Shown here in pieces: positions 25,414-33,925 of a DNA stretch of 64,000 nt (position 1 is the first letter of the stretch; the number at the start of each line of letters is the position of its first letter). The notes beneath the pieces were generated by a model. The model saw only the letters and a list, made by a program, of their open reading frames with translations, was not told the origin of the DNA and searched no databases. The DNA lies in the NCBI GenBank assembly GCA_016865505.2, contig AP025252.1, positions 5,106,137 to 5,170,136 of the forward strand. Direction: 5' to 3'. A program made the position numbers and the translations under genes. This DNA comes from Bryobacterales bacterium F-183 (GTDB taxonomy: Bacteria; Acidobacteriota; Terriglobia; Bryobacterales; Bryobacteraceae).

Positions 25414-26040
25414 TTATTTGGCTGGCTTGAAGCTGATCTCTTTGAAGTGCACGGAAGAGTTCTTGTCGTGGTTCTGGAGACCGATGTAGCCGGAGTCGGG
25501 ACGGGGTCCGCGAATGGGTTCGTACCACTGTTTGCGGGGCGGCACTTCCTGGTTGCCCATAAACTCGTTGACCTTTTCGCCGTTCAGGATGACGGTAGTC
25601 TTTTGGCCGTCGAGCACGATGTCCATGGTGTTCCATTCGCCCACACCTTTTTGACGCCGGGAGGAAACTTTGGATAGCGAATAGAGCGCGCCGGTGCTGT
25701 GCCACTCATCGCCGCGGGCGTCGATTTGGACTTCGTAACCGTTGTGGACGCCGTACCAGGGGTCTGGCGGGGCATCGGGCAGGCGGATGACGACGCCCGA
25801 GTTGTCATGATCGGTGGTGGCCTTGAAAACCACGCGGAGGGTACCGGCGCCGAACTTTTGGCCGGTGTAGTAGAGCAGGCCCATACCGCCTTCGGTAATC
25901 ATTTCCCCGCCCTCGACCTTGAAGTTGCCTGGGCCGGTCATCTTCCAGCCGGTGAGGTCCTTGCCGTTGAAAAGTTGCTTCCAATCGGCGGCGGAGAGTG
26001 TCAGGGCGGCAAGGGCGAAGACGGTAAAGATACGCTTCAT
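25414..26040 (-). CDS. Exported DUF1080 (3-keto-disaccharide hydrolase-like) protein
   Basis: I start at the ATG at 26040, which begins a signal peptide (MKRIFTVFALAALTLSAADW). The 208-residue protein matches DUF1080: WKQLFNGKDLTGWKMTG at the start, NSGVVIRLPD and NGYEVQIDARGDEW in the middle, and RGPRPDSGYIGLQNHD near the end. The family folds as a concanavalin-like sandwich and includes hydrolases acting on 3-keto-glycosides; it is abundant in planctomycetes and acidobacteria. It should act outside the cytoplasm. It lies 13 bases downstream of the amino-acid permease gene, so a joint message is possible. Confidence 0.9.
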   Translation of the reverse strand: MKRIFTVFALAALTLSAADWKQLFNGKDLTGWKMTGPGNFKVEGGEMITEGGMGLLYYTGQKFGAGTLRVVFKATTDHDNSGVVIRLPDAPPDPWYGVHNGYEVQIDARGDEWHSTGALYSLSKVSSRRQKGVGEWNTMDIVLDGQKTTVILNGEKVNEFMGNQEVPPRKQWYEPIRGPRPDSGYIGLQNHDKNSSVHFKEISFKPAK

Positions 26041-26053
26041 GACAGACACCATT

Positions 26054-27367
26054 CTACTGTTGTTCGTTGAAAGCCATTGTCTGGGTGAAACCTTTGGTTT
26101 TGTACCAGCCGTAGACGAGTCCGAAGGCGAGCCAGGCGAAGCCGGCGGTTTTGGCGAGGACACTCAGGTTGAGCCAGATGCCGAAGCAGACCAGGAAACC
26201 TAACGCAGGCAGGATGGCGCGCATCAAGGTACGTTCACCGGGGGTGCGCCAGTCATGCAGGAGCGCCGCGAGGTTGACGCCCATGAAGCCGATGAAGGCG
26301 CCGAAGTTCAGGAGTTCTGCGCCGATCTGGTAGCTCATGGCGAAGGCGCCAATGGCACACATCACGCCGATGAGCATCACGTTGTTGGCGGGGATCGCGG
26401 AGCCTGGGCTGAGCTTGCCGAAGAAGCCTTTGGGTAGTGCGCCGTCGCGGCCCATGCCATACAGCAAGCGCGCGCCTGCGAGTTGTGCGCCGCCTCCGGA
26501 GCCGATGGTGGCGATGAGCAGGGTGAGGTTGACCACTTGGAAGAGGACGGGTCCGCCGACACGACCGGCGACGTACACGTATGCGGTGTCGACATCGGGG
26601 AAGGCCTCGCCGTAGGGCCAGGCGAGTTGTCCAGCATAGACCTGCAGAGCAGACATCAGGCCAATGAACAGACAAATGAGCACCATGGCGATGGCGATGT
26701 TGCGGCGCGGGTTTTCGACCTCTTCGGCGAGGGTTGAGACGCCGTCGAAGCCGATGTAGGTGAGTACGGCAAGCGCGGTGCCGGAGCCGATGGTGGACCA
26801 GGCGAAGGTCGCGGGGTCGTAGAAGGGCTTGAGGAAGTCGGTTTGGGGTCCGATGGATTTGGCGACGGCGACGAAGACCCAGGCGATGACCACCATCATG
26901 AGCGAGGCGAGGATGGTGTTGGTACGCGCGGTGGATTGGATACGGCGCAGGTTGAGGAAGGTGAAGAGTCCGGCAAAGAAGAAGACCCAGGCAGCGTACG
27001 GCACTTGGGGCAGGATGTTGCCGGCGGCTTTGGAGCACCAGATGGTGCAGATGATGGGGTTGACGACGTAGTCGAGCAGCATGGTCCAGCCGGTGAGGAA
27101 GCCGAGCGACCCGTGGATCTCGTTGCCGACATAGGTGTATGCCGAGCCTGCCGAAGGGTACGCGCGGGCCATGCGGCCGTAGCTGATGGCGGTGAACAGC
27201 ATGGCGACCATGGCGATCAGAATGATCGTGACCACGTGGCCTTTGGCCTCCTGCTGGGCGACACCGAACAGCGGCATCGGCGCGGTGGGCTGGACCAGGA
27301 TGATGCCCATAATGACGAGGTCGCGAAGGCCTAGCGTACGGCGCAAATGGGTTGGATCGGTCTGCAT
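26054..27367 (-). CDS. APC-superfamily amino-acid permease
   Basis: I start at the ATG at 27367 (437 residues), since family members begin with a short basic tail before helix 1 (RRTLGLRDLVIMGI). Twelve helices are visible. Family marks include SYGRMARAYPSAGSAYTYVG after helix 2, GFDGVSTLAEEVENPRRN in the helix 6-7 loop and the unwound glycine segment of helix 1, here altered to VQPTAP. This altered start is common in a branch of basic or neutral amino-acid transporters. Substrate unknown. The gene is divergent from the DUF58 gene, only 26 bases away, so the two promoters must overlap or face into the neighbouring genes. Confidence 0.9.
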   Translation of the reverse strand: MQTDPTHLRRTLGLRDLVIMGIILVQPTAPMPLFGVAQQEAKGHVVTIILIAMVAMLFTAISYGRMARAYPSAGSAYTYVGNEIHGSLGFLTGWTMLLDYVVNPIICTIWCSKAAGNILPQVPYAAWVFFFAGLFTFLNLRRIQSTARTNTILASLMMVVIAWVFVAVAKSIGPQTDFLKPFYDPATFAWSTIGSGTALAVLTYIGFDGVSTLAEEVENPRRNIAIAMVLICLFIGLMSALQVYAGQLAWPYGEAFPDVDTAYVYVAGRVGGPVLFQVVNLTLLIATIGSGGGAQLAGARLLYGMGRDGALPKGFFGKLSPGSAIPANNVMLIGVMCAIGAFAMSYQIGAELLNFGAFIGFMGVNLAALLHDWRTPGERTLMRAILPALGFLVCFGIWLNLSVLAKTAGFAWLAFGLVYGWYKTKGFTQTMAFNEQQ

Positions 27368-27393
27368 GCGTTCTGAGAAGGTTAACCTGAAAT

Positions 27394-28548
27394 TTGCGAC
27401 TGACGTGGCGGCCACGGTTCGATTTGCATCATGTCCATTGGAACCGGACGTGGTGGGCGAAGCTGCGCGATACGTTGCAGGGCGGCGTACAGCAGCAGGT
27501 GACGCTGTTCGGCATGATGTTTTCGCTGGCGATTGTGCTGATTGGCATCGCGGCGTTTCTTTCCGGCAACAATCTGATCTTTTTGCTGCTGGCTTCGATG
27601 CTGGCGACGATGTTGGTTTCCGGGCTGATCAGTAGGCTGTCGATTTCGGGGCTTGGGGTGGAGTTCCTGCTGCCGGAACATATTTCGGCGCGGCGGGCGG
27701 TGCATGGGCGCATCAGCGTTACCAATGAGAAGGTCTGGATGCCGACGTTTTCGATTCAACTGACCAAGCTCGAGAGCGATGGGGGTAGCGGAGCGAGACG
27801 TACGGTGCTGTACTTTCCGTGCATCCCCGGCGGGTCACGCATTGAGAGTTCGGTGGAACTGACCTTTCCGAAGCGGGGTACGCAGCAGAGCAATCGTTTT
27901 TTGTTTTCGTCGCGATTCCCGTTTGGATTTACCGAGCGGCGGATTGAGGTTCCGGTGTTGCACGAGATCCTGATTTATCCGTGTCTCGATCCGCAACCGG
28001 GGTTTGAGCAACTGCTGCGCGATGTGGCGGGGGAGATCGAGTCCAGGGTGCGCGGCCAGGGTACGGACTTTCATCAGTTGCGGCCGTACGTGAACGGGGA
28101 AAGCTCGCGGTATGTGGATTGGAAGGCCAGCGCGCGTACGGGCAAGATGCAGGTACGCGAGTTTCATCGCGATAGCGATCGCAAGGTGGATCTGTACCTG
28201 GACCTGAACACCACCGATGAGGCGTGGTTCGAGCAGGCAGTGGATTGTTCGGCGTACCTTGTTTGGAATCTTACGGGAATGGGGGCGTCGGTGCGATTTC
28301 GCAGCCAGGATTTTGAGTACACAACGCCTTTGAGCGGCGATGTTTACGGTATCCTGAAATATCTCGCTACGGTAACCACGCACCCCACTGCGCCGCCATC
28401 CTTTTCACATGACCGTGATCGCTACCAGATTCTGTTTTCGGCTTCGTCGCCCGATGCCGAAGCCGATGTTCCGGGCACTGTCCGCCGTGTTGGTCCTGGG
28501 GCAATTGGCCATCGCGCAGCAGAACACGAACCCTCCCACAGCCAATAA
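27394..28548 (+). CDS. DUF58 domain membrane protein
   Basis: The gene starts with TTG at 27394, supported by GAGAAGG about 12 bases upstream and by the basic N-terminus before two helices (residues 41-80, including LSGNNLIFLLLASMLATMLVSGL). The soluble part has the DUF58 signature: GQGTDFHQLRPYVNGESSRYVDWKASARTGKMQVREF. A degenerate VWA-like segment follows (VDLYLDLNT). DUF58 proteins usually work with MoxR ATPases and transglutaminase-like proteins; neither is present here. The C-terminal 28 codons overlap the signal-peptide region of the TonB receptor in another frame and look unlike conserved sequence. Confidence 0.88.
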   Translation: MRLTWRPRFDLHHVHWNRTWWAKLRDTLQGGVQQQVTLFGMMFSLAIVLIGIAAFLSGNNLIFLLLASMLATMLVSGLISRLSISGLGVEFLLPEHISARRAVHGRISVTNEKVWMPTFSIQLTKLESDGGSGARRTVLYFPCIPGGSRIESSVELTFPKRGTQQSNRFLFSSRFPFGFTERRIEVPVLHEILIYPCLDPQPGFEQLLRDVAGEIESRVRGQGTDFHQLRPYVNGESSRYVDWKASARTGKMQVREFHRDSDRKVDLYLDLNTTDEAWFEQAVDCSAYLVWNLTGMGASVRFRSQDFEYTTPLSGDVYGILKYLATVTTHPTAPPSFSHDRDRYQILFSASSPDAEADVPGTVRRVGPGAIGHRAAEHEPSHSQ

Positions 28549-30385
28549 GACGCCGGAGATCGAGCCGGTCCGTACGTCAATTACGGTTGCCGAGAAGGTA
28601 ACGGCGGAGACGCCTGCGCCGGTGACGTCGCTGGGCAAGTTGGAACTGAAGCAGGTGCCGGGCATCAATCTGGACGACCGTTTGCGGAGCGTACCGGGGT
28701 TCAGTTTGTTCCGGCGGTCTTCCAGTGTCGCGGCGAATCCGACAACGCAGGGTGTGTCGCTGCGAGCGCTGGGGTCGACGGGCGCGTCGCGTACGTTAGT
28801 GCTGTGGGATGGCATACCGCTGAACGATCCGTTTGGCGGCTGGATTTATTGGACTCGCGTGTCGCCGGAAGAGATGGAGCGCGTGGAGATTTCGCGCGGC
28901 GCATCGACGAGTTTGTTTGGAGATCGGGCGATTGGCGGGGCGGTGCACATTTTTTCCCGCGAACCGGAACCCAAGCGCATCTCAGCATCGTATGAAGGCG
29001 GCAGCAGGAACACGCACGAGGTGACAGCAGGCGCTTCCCATCGCTGGCGGCAGTTTGGCGCGTCGGCCAACGTACGGTTATTTGAGACCGATGGGTACTT
29101 CATCGTGCCGGAGCGGAATCGCGGTGTGATCGATACGCCGGCTGGTGTGCGGTTTGCTGCGGGTACGGCGCGGATTGATTATCTGGGTGCGAAGGACCGG
29201 TTCTTTACCAGGCTGGATGTGCTGACTGAGGATCGTGCCAATGGGACGATTGCCCAGCGCAATTCGACCAGCCTGGGTACGATTGGGGCGAACTATTCGC
29301 GGCAGATTACGTCGCGCGACACGATGTCCCTGGTTGGGTATCACACGCGTGAGGAGTTTCATGCGACGTTTTCCGCGATTGCTGCGGATCGTGCAACGGA
29401 ACGGCTGACGTCGCGGCAGCGCGTTCCATCTGAGGCGACCGGCGCGGCGGGCTTCTATTCGCACGGCCATACGAGTTGGAATGCATTGGTGGGCGCGGAC
29501 GTCGAACGTACGGAAGGGTATTCCACCGACATTGTGTTTCCCACCGGGCAGCGGTTTGGCGGAGGGTCGCGATTGCAGCACGGCGTGTTCACACAGTTGA
29601 ATGCGGGCCTGGGTCCGGTACGGTTCTTTGGTGGCGCGCGGCATCATGTGACGGGTACAGGGCGGAACTTCTTTAGTCCTTCGGCCGGGTTGAGTGCCGG
29701 TAAAGGCATTTGGCGGGCACGCGGCAGTGTGTACCGCAGCTTCCGCAATCCTACGTTGAACGAGCTGTATCGTGAATTTCGCGCCGGGAATACGGCGACG
29801 TTGGCGAATGCACTGCTGCGGCCGGAGACGCTGTTTGGCGCGGAGTTCGGTGTCGATGCGGTGGGCGAGACTCGGCGGTTTAGCGCGACGGCGTACCGCA
29901 ACGAGATGAGCGATGTGATCACCAACGTCACCTTGGCGACCACGCCGACGCAGATCACACGGCAGCGGCAGAATGCAGCATCGGCTTTGACGCGAGGCAT
30001 TGAGTTGTCTGCGCGGCAGACCTGGAGGTCTGTGATTGCCGACGTGTCGTACCTGTTTGCCGAGTCGCGCTTTGCGGCAGGCGAGCGCGTACCGCAGATT
30101 CCCAAGCATCAGGGCAATGCGCAGCTCACATATTTTTGGAAAGGAACTTTGGCTTCGGCCGGTATCCGCAGTTTCTCATCGCAGTTTGAAGACGACCGCA
30201 ATACGTTGTTGCTGCCGGGCTTTGCGAGCGTGCAGTTGGCGGTACGGCAGCGATTGATCGGCAAGCTGTCGTTTACCGCTGCATTTGAGAACCTTCTGGA
30301 TCGCGAATATCTGACCGGCCTGGGAGTTGTGCCCAACATTGGTCCCCCACGGTTGGTGCGTGCTGGTTTACGCTGGGGACTGTAG
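28466..30385 (+). CDS. TonB-dependent outer-membrane receptor
   Basis: I place the start at the ATG at 28466, which begins the signal peptide (MFRALSAVLVLGQLAIAQ); earlier ATGs at 28409 and 28454 add only charged residues. The mature protein has an RTSITVAEKV segment that could be a TonB box. A plug domain follows (LDDRLRSVPGFSL, then RTLVLWDGIPLNDPFGG, then VEISRGASTSLFGDRAIGG), and then a long barrel of alternating strands ending LVRAGLRWGL. That is the full architecture for iron-siderophore, cobalamin or sugar import. The start overlaps the DUF58 gene by 83 bases. It is followed 20 bases later by a macrodomain gene. Substrate unknown. Confidence 0.92.
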   Translation: MFRALSAVLVLGQLAIAQQNTNPPTANKTPEIEPVRTSITVAEKVTAETPAPVTSLGKLELKQVPGINLDDRLRSVPGFSLFRRSSSVAANPTTQGVSLRALGSTGASRTLVLWDGIPLNDPFGGWIYWTRVSPEEMERVEISRGASTSLFGDRAIGGAVHIFSREPEPKRISASYEGGSRNTHEVTAGASHRWRQFGASANVRLFETDGYFIVPERNRGVIDTPAGVRFAAGTARIDYLGAKDRFFTRLDVLTEDRANGTIAQRNSTSLGTIGANYSRQITSRDTMSLVGYHTREEFHATFSAIAADRATERLTSRQRVPSEATGAAGFYSHGHTSWNALVGADVERTEGYSTDIVFPTGQRFGGGSRLQHGVFTQLNAGLGPVRFFGGARHHVTGTGRNFFSPSAGLSAGKGIWRARGSVYRSFRNPTLNELYREFRAGNTATLANALLRPETLFGAEFGVDAVGETRRFSATAYRNEMSDVITNVTLATTPTQITRQRQNAASALTRGIELSARQTWRSVIADVSYLFAESRFAAGERVPQIPKHQGNAQLTYFWKGTLASAGIRSFSSQFEDDRNTLLLPGFASVQLAVRQRLIGKLSFTAAFENLLDREYLTGLGVVPNIGPPRLVRAGLRWGL

Positions 30386-30405
30386 CCTACAATAGTTGAA
30401 ATTGA

Positions 30406-30966
30406 ATGATCGAAGTTAGCTTGACCAACAACCGGCTCCTGAAGGTTGTAGAGGGAGATATCACAAAGATTCCGGTCGATGCGATCGTAAATGCCGCCAA
30501 CAGCAATTTATCGGGAGGTGGCGGTGTGGACGGCGCGATACATAAAGCGGGCGGACCCCAAATCAAGGCCGAGTTGGATGCGATTCGATCCAAGGTGCGG
30601 AGTGTACCTGCCGGTAAAGCGGTGGTGACGTCGGCGGGGAATCTGCCGGCCAAGTACGTGTTTCACGCCGTTGGGCCGGAGTATCAGGATGGCGAGTCGG
30701 GCGAGCCCGAGTTGCTGGCCGATACGTATCGCGAGTGCCTACGGCTGGCGGATGTCAACAACGTCAAGACGGTGAGCTTTCCCTGCATAAGCGCCGGGGT
30801 GTACGGATACCCGATGGGCGAGGCGGCGGAGATCGCGTTGACGGAAGTGATGGATTACCTGGGACGTCCGCAGACCAAAGTCGAGCAGGTGATCTTGGTT
30901 GTGTTCGGAAAGTCCAACTACGGCACGTACGTTCGCGTGATGCGCGAGATGGACCTGACCGAGTAG
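30406..30966 (+). CDS. Macrodomain protein, ADP-ribosyl hydrolase type
   Basis: The 186-residue protein is a single MacroD-like domain. VVEGDITKIPVDAIVNAANSN binds the adenine and distal ribose, GGGGVDGAIHKAGG is the substrate loop, and PCISAGVYGYP is the phosphate-binding turn. Such enzymes remove ADP-ribose from proteins or deacetylate O-acetyl-ADP-ribose. No sirtuin or ADP-ribosyltransferase lies nearby. It follows the TonB receptor by 20 bases and is convergent with the biotin carrier gene, with four bases between the stops. Confidence 0.93.
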   Translation: MIEVSLTNNRLLKVVEGDITKIPVDAIVNAANSNLSGGGGVDGAIHKAGGPQIKAELDAIRSKVRSVPAGKAVVTSAGNLPAKYVFHAVGPEYQDGESGEPELLADTYRECLRLADVNNVKTVSFPCISAGVYGYPMGEAAEIALTEVMDYLGRPQTKVEQVILVVFGKSNYGTYVRVMREMDLTE

Positions 30967-30970
30967 TTGT

Positions 30971-31444
30971 TTATTCGATAATCAAAAGCGTCTCGCCCAC
31001 GGCCACAGTGGCACCGGCATCCACCCGGACCTCAGCAACTGTACCGGCCTTGGGTGATTTCATTTCATTCTGCATCTTCATCGCTTCCACGACGATTACG
31101 CCTTGGCCTGCTTCTACGGTGTCGCCGGCTTGGACGAGAACGCGTACGACTTTGCCGGGCATCGGCGCGTTGATGTTCTGACGTCCGGCAGCGCCTGCGC
31201 CACTGCCTTTGGCGGCCCGCTCACGAGGGTCGCGCAGGGAGACGGTTTGCGTACGGCCGCTGGCGGAGACGTTCCAGGATCCTGCGGCGCCAGGGGTGGG
31301 ATTAACACGCATCTCGATGCTTGCGCCTTTGGCGGTGAGCACCGAGTAGACGCCGGGTTCCACTTCGACGACGGATGCGCCGTCGAGGATAGATTGGGGA
31401 TCTAGGGGGCGTTCTGCGCCGTCAATTGTGGCGATCCATTTCAT
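30971..31444 (-). CDS. Biotin carboxyl carrier protein, acyl-CoA carboxylase type
   Basis: I start at the ATG at 31444, which overlaps the biotin carboxylase stop by four bases; this gives 157 residues. The last 75 residues are the biotinyl domain with the EAMKM motif, whose lysine receives biotin, preceded by APMPGKVVRVLVQAGD. The N-terminal part (residues 1-85) is a beta-rich region as in the BT domain of propionyl- or methylcrotonyl-CoA carboxylase alpha chains. The gene pair therefore looks like a split alpha chain rather than the AccB of fatty-acid synthesis. No carboxyltransferase gene is in the window. Confidence 0.92.
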   Translation of the reverse strand: MKWIATIDGAERPLDPQSILDGASVVEVEPGVYSVLTAKGASIEMRVNPTPGAAGSWNVSASGRTQTVSLRDPRERAAKGSGAGAAGRQNINAPMPGKVVRVLVQAGDTVEAGQGVIVVEAMKMQNEMKSPKAGTVAEVRVDAGATVAVGETLLIIE

Positions 31445-32940
31445 GAGCGGTGCAACCTCGCGCGGCCCTGTTCGAGCCACTTGGATTTGGTTTCAGCAGT
31501 GGGTAGCGCTTGGGGCTGTTTGGTTTTGGCGTGGAGCCAGGCGACTGCTGCGGCAAGCTCGGACATTTCTTCGGTATTCTCGGCGGCTTTGGTACGTTCC
31601 AGGAACTCGGCGATGAAGCCGGTATGGAGAGCGCCGTCGCGGAAGGGCTTGTCGCGCAGGAGCGCATCGAAGAAGGCGATGTTAGTTTTGATGCCGGCGA
31701 CCGAGGTTTCGTGGAGGGCGCGGATCATCCGATCGATGGCGAGTTCTCGGGTCTCGGCCCAGGTGGCGAGTTTGGCAAGCAGTGGGTCGTACTCCATGGG
31801 TACGGTCCAGCCGGGGTAGACGCCGGAGTCGAGGCGGATGCCGGGTCCGGAGGGCATGCTGAGCTGCTGGATCTTGCCGGGGGACGGAAGGAAGTTCGCA
31901 TCGGGGTCTTCGGCGTAGAGGCGGCATTCCATGCTCCAGCCGTTCCAGCGGACGTCCTGCTGCTGGATGGTGAGCGGTTCGCCTGCGGCGATGCGGAGCT
32001 GCCAGTGTACGAGATCGGTGGAGGTGACGAGTTCGGTGACCGGGTGTTCCACCTGCAGGCGCGTGTTCATCTCGAGGAAGTAGAACGCGCCGGTGTCGTC
32101 GGCGAGGAACTCTACGGTGCCCGCATTGTAGTAGCCGGCGGCTTTGGCGACGAGCACGGCGGCGGCACCCATACGGTCGCGCATGCCGGGGATGCTGGTG
32201 ACCAACGGCGAGGGGCACTCTTCAATCACCTTCTGATGCCTGCGCTGGACGGAGCATTCGCGTTCGCCCAGGTGGATCATGTGGCCGTGCTGGTCCCCCA
32301 GGACCTGGATTTCCACGTGGCGGGGGCGGAGGATCGCTTTTTCAATGTAGACTTCGGAGTTCTTGAACGAACGTTCGGCTTCTGAGGAAGCGTCGCGCAA
32401 GGCGCCCGCGAGTTCTGCTTCGGTGTGGACCAGGCGCATGCCTTTGCCGCCACCGCCTGCCGCGGCTTTGAGCATCACGGGGTAGCCGATTTGGGCGGCG
32501 ATCTCTTTGGCTTGTTCGGCGTCGGCGAGGGCTTCTGAGGTGCCGGGTACGACAGGGGCTCCTGCGGCTTCGGCGATTTTGCGGGCGGCGGTTTTGGAGC
32601 CCATAGCCTGGATCGCGGAGGCGGAGGGGCCGATGAAGGTGATACCCGCGTCGGCACAGGCTTGCGCGAAGTCTGCGTTCTCCGACAGGAAGCCATAGCC
32701 GGGGTGGATCGCGTCGGCACCGGTGCGGGCGGCGGCTTCGAGGATCTTGGCGCTGTTCAAGTAGCTTTCGCTGGAGGGCGCGGGACCTATGGCGACCGCT
32801 TCGTCGGCCATGCGGACGTGGAGGGAGTTGCGGTCGACGTCGGAGTATACGGCGACGGAGGGAATCCCGCGTTCGCGAAGGGCACGCATGACGCGCACGG
32901 CGATTTCGCCACGATTGGCGACCAGTACCTTACGGAACAT
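31441..32940 (-). CDS. accC: Biotin carboxylase subunit of an acyl-CoA carboxylase
   Basis: The 499-residue ATP-grasp enzyme begins FRKVLVANRGEIAVRVMRA and contains the glycine loop AAAGGGGKGMRLV and the EMNTRLQVEHPVTE active-site motif. It carboxylates biotin on the carrier protein using bicarbonate and ATP. After the usual end around residue 445 it has about 50 extra residues (ERTKAAENTEEMSELAAAVAWL onward), as in acyl-CoA carboxylase alpha chains, where this region leads to the BT domain. The downstream gene encodes the carrier, overlapping by four bases. The unknown 299-residue gene lies 18 bases upstream and may be co-transcribed. Confidence 0.93.
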   Translation of the reverse strand: MFRKVLVANRGEIAVRVMRALRERGIPSVAVYSDVDRNSLHVRMADEAVAIGPAPSSESYLNSAKILEAAARTGADAIHPGYGFLSENADFAQACADAGITFIGPSASAIQAMGSKTAARKIAEAAGAPVVPGTSEALADAEQAKEIAAQIGYPVMLKAAAGGGGKGMRLVHTEAELAGALRDASSEAERSFKNSEVYIEKAILRPRHVEIQVLGDQHGHMIHLGERECSVQRRHQKVIEECPSPLVTSIPGMRDRMGAAAVLVAKAAGYYNAGTVEFLADDTGAFYFLEMNTRLQVEHPVTELVTSTDLVHWQLRIAAGEPLTIQQQDVRWNGWSMECRLYAEDPDANFLPSPGKIQQLSMPSGPGIRLDSGVYPGWTVPMEYDPLLAKLATWAETRELAIDRMIRALHETSVAGIKTNIAFFDALLRDKPFRDGALHTGFIAEFLERTKAAENTEEMSELAAAVAWLHAKTKQPQALPTAETKSKWLEQGRARLHRS

Positions 32941-32958
32941 TCAGAACGAATGGTATCG

Positions 32959-33858
32959 CTATTTGGAGGAGGCGCCGGGGACGGTCAACTGGTAGCTGGT
33001 GCGTGCGCCGCTGGCGGATTCGCGCTGCAGGACAAGGTCCGTGCGGCCTAGGGACATCCAGGCGCCGGCGTACAGGATCATGGCTACTGCTGCGGTGGCG
33101 GACTCGACCTCGACGACCGCGCCATTACCGGGTACAAAGGGGCGCTTTAGGGAGATGGACAGGGTCTTGAGCAGGTTGCGGATGTGGCTCTTGCGATCCT
33201 CATGGGTACGCGTAAAGATGCCTTGTAAAGCGAAGCGGAAGACATCGATGCGTTCGTCGTAGCGCTTGGCAAAGCCGGTACGCAGGAGGCAGTCCGACAT
33301 GCGGCGAGCGATGTCCATGGCGACGTGCGAGTTGCCGCGGATTTGGGCCATGTCTTCCTGAAACTGGGTGAACATACGGTCGAGCGCGGGGTCTGCCGGG
33401 TAGCTGAGGTAGGGCTTGCCGTCGCCTTGTAGCGGTAGAGCGCGGAGGGTCAAGGCCTGGTGCATCGCGCCGGGCTGTTCGAGGCTGCGTACGAGCGATT
33501 CCACAAAGGGGAAGGCGGCGCTGAACCACTGTCCGTCTGCTTTGCAGATGTCGGGGGCATCCCAAGGGAGGATGATGTCGGCGACAAGGGCGGCACCGCC
33601 ATTTGTCTTGATCGGTACCCATTCGGTGACGAGTTGGGTGTCGCTCCAGGAGTCAAAGGCGCGGGCGTAAAAGGACGCTTTGCCGGCTGCGGGACCGTCG
33701 CGCAGGACACCTTGGAAGCGGCCGGAGAGATCCGTGTCGGTACGATACACCTCGGCGATGCCCTGGCTGCCGTTTGCGGCACCCAAAGCAACGGGTGTAA
33801 ACGCGACTTTTCTGCCCGATTGATAGCAGACAGTTCCGTCGAACTGCCAGGCGCTCAT
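32959..33858 (-). CDS. Unknown cytoplasmic protein upstream of the biotin carboxylase
   Basis: The 299-residue protein has no signal peptide or membrane helix. The first 100 residues are beta-rich with an alternating pattern (AWQFDGTVCYQSGRKVAF, then DLSGRFQGVLRDG), like an Ig- or carboxypeptidase-regulatory-type sandwich. The rest is mainly helical (MFTQFQEDMAQIRGNSHVAM, then RNLLKTLSISL) and ends in strands. I do not recognise a family. It starts 67 bases from the divergent pyruvate kinase gene and ends 18 bases before accC, so it could be part of the carboxylase operon. No catalytic motif is seen. Confidence 0.65.
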   Translation of the reverse strand: MSAWQFDGTVCYQSGRKVAFTPVALGAANGSQGIAEVYRTDTDLSGRFQGVLRDGPAAGKASFYARAFDSWSDTQLVTEWVPIKTNGGAALVADIILPWDAPDICKADGQWFSAAFPFVESLVRSLEQPGAMHQALTLRALPLQGDGKPYLSYPADPALDRMFTQFQEDMAQIRGNSHVAMDIARRMSDCLLRTGFAKRYDERIDVFRFALQGIFTRTHEDRKSHIRNLLKTLSISLKRPFVPGNGAVVEVESATAAVAMILYAGAWMSLGRTDLVLQRESASGARTSYQLTVPGASSK

Positions 33859-33925
33859 GAGGTCCCCCTCGAACAGACTAGCGCGAACGGCGGGAGAAAT
33901 GGTTCACCCAGTTACCATATTTGGA

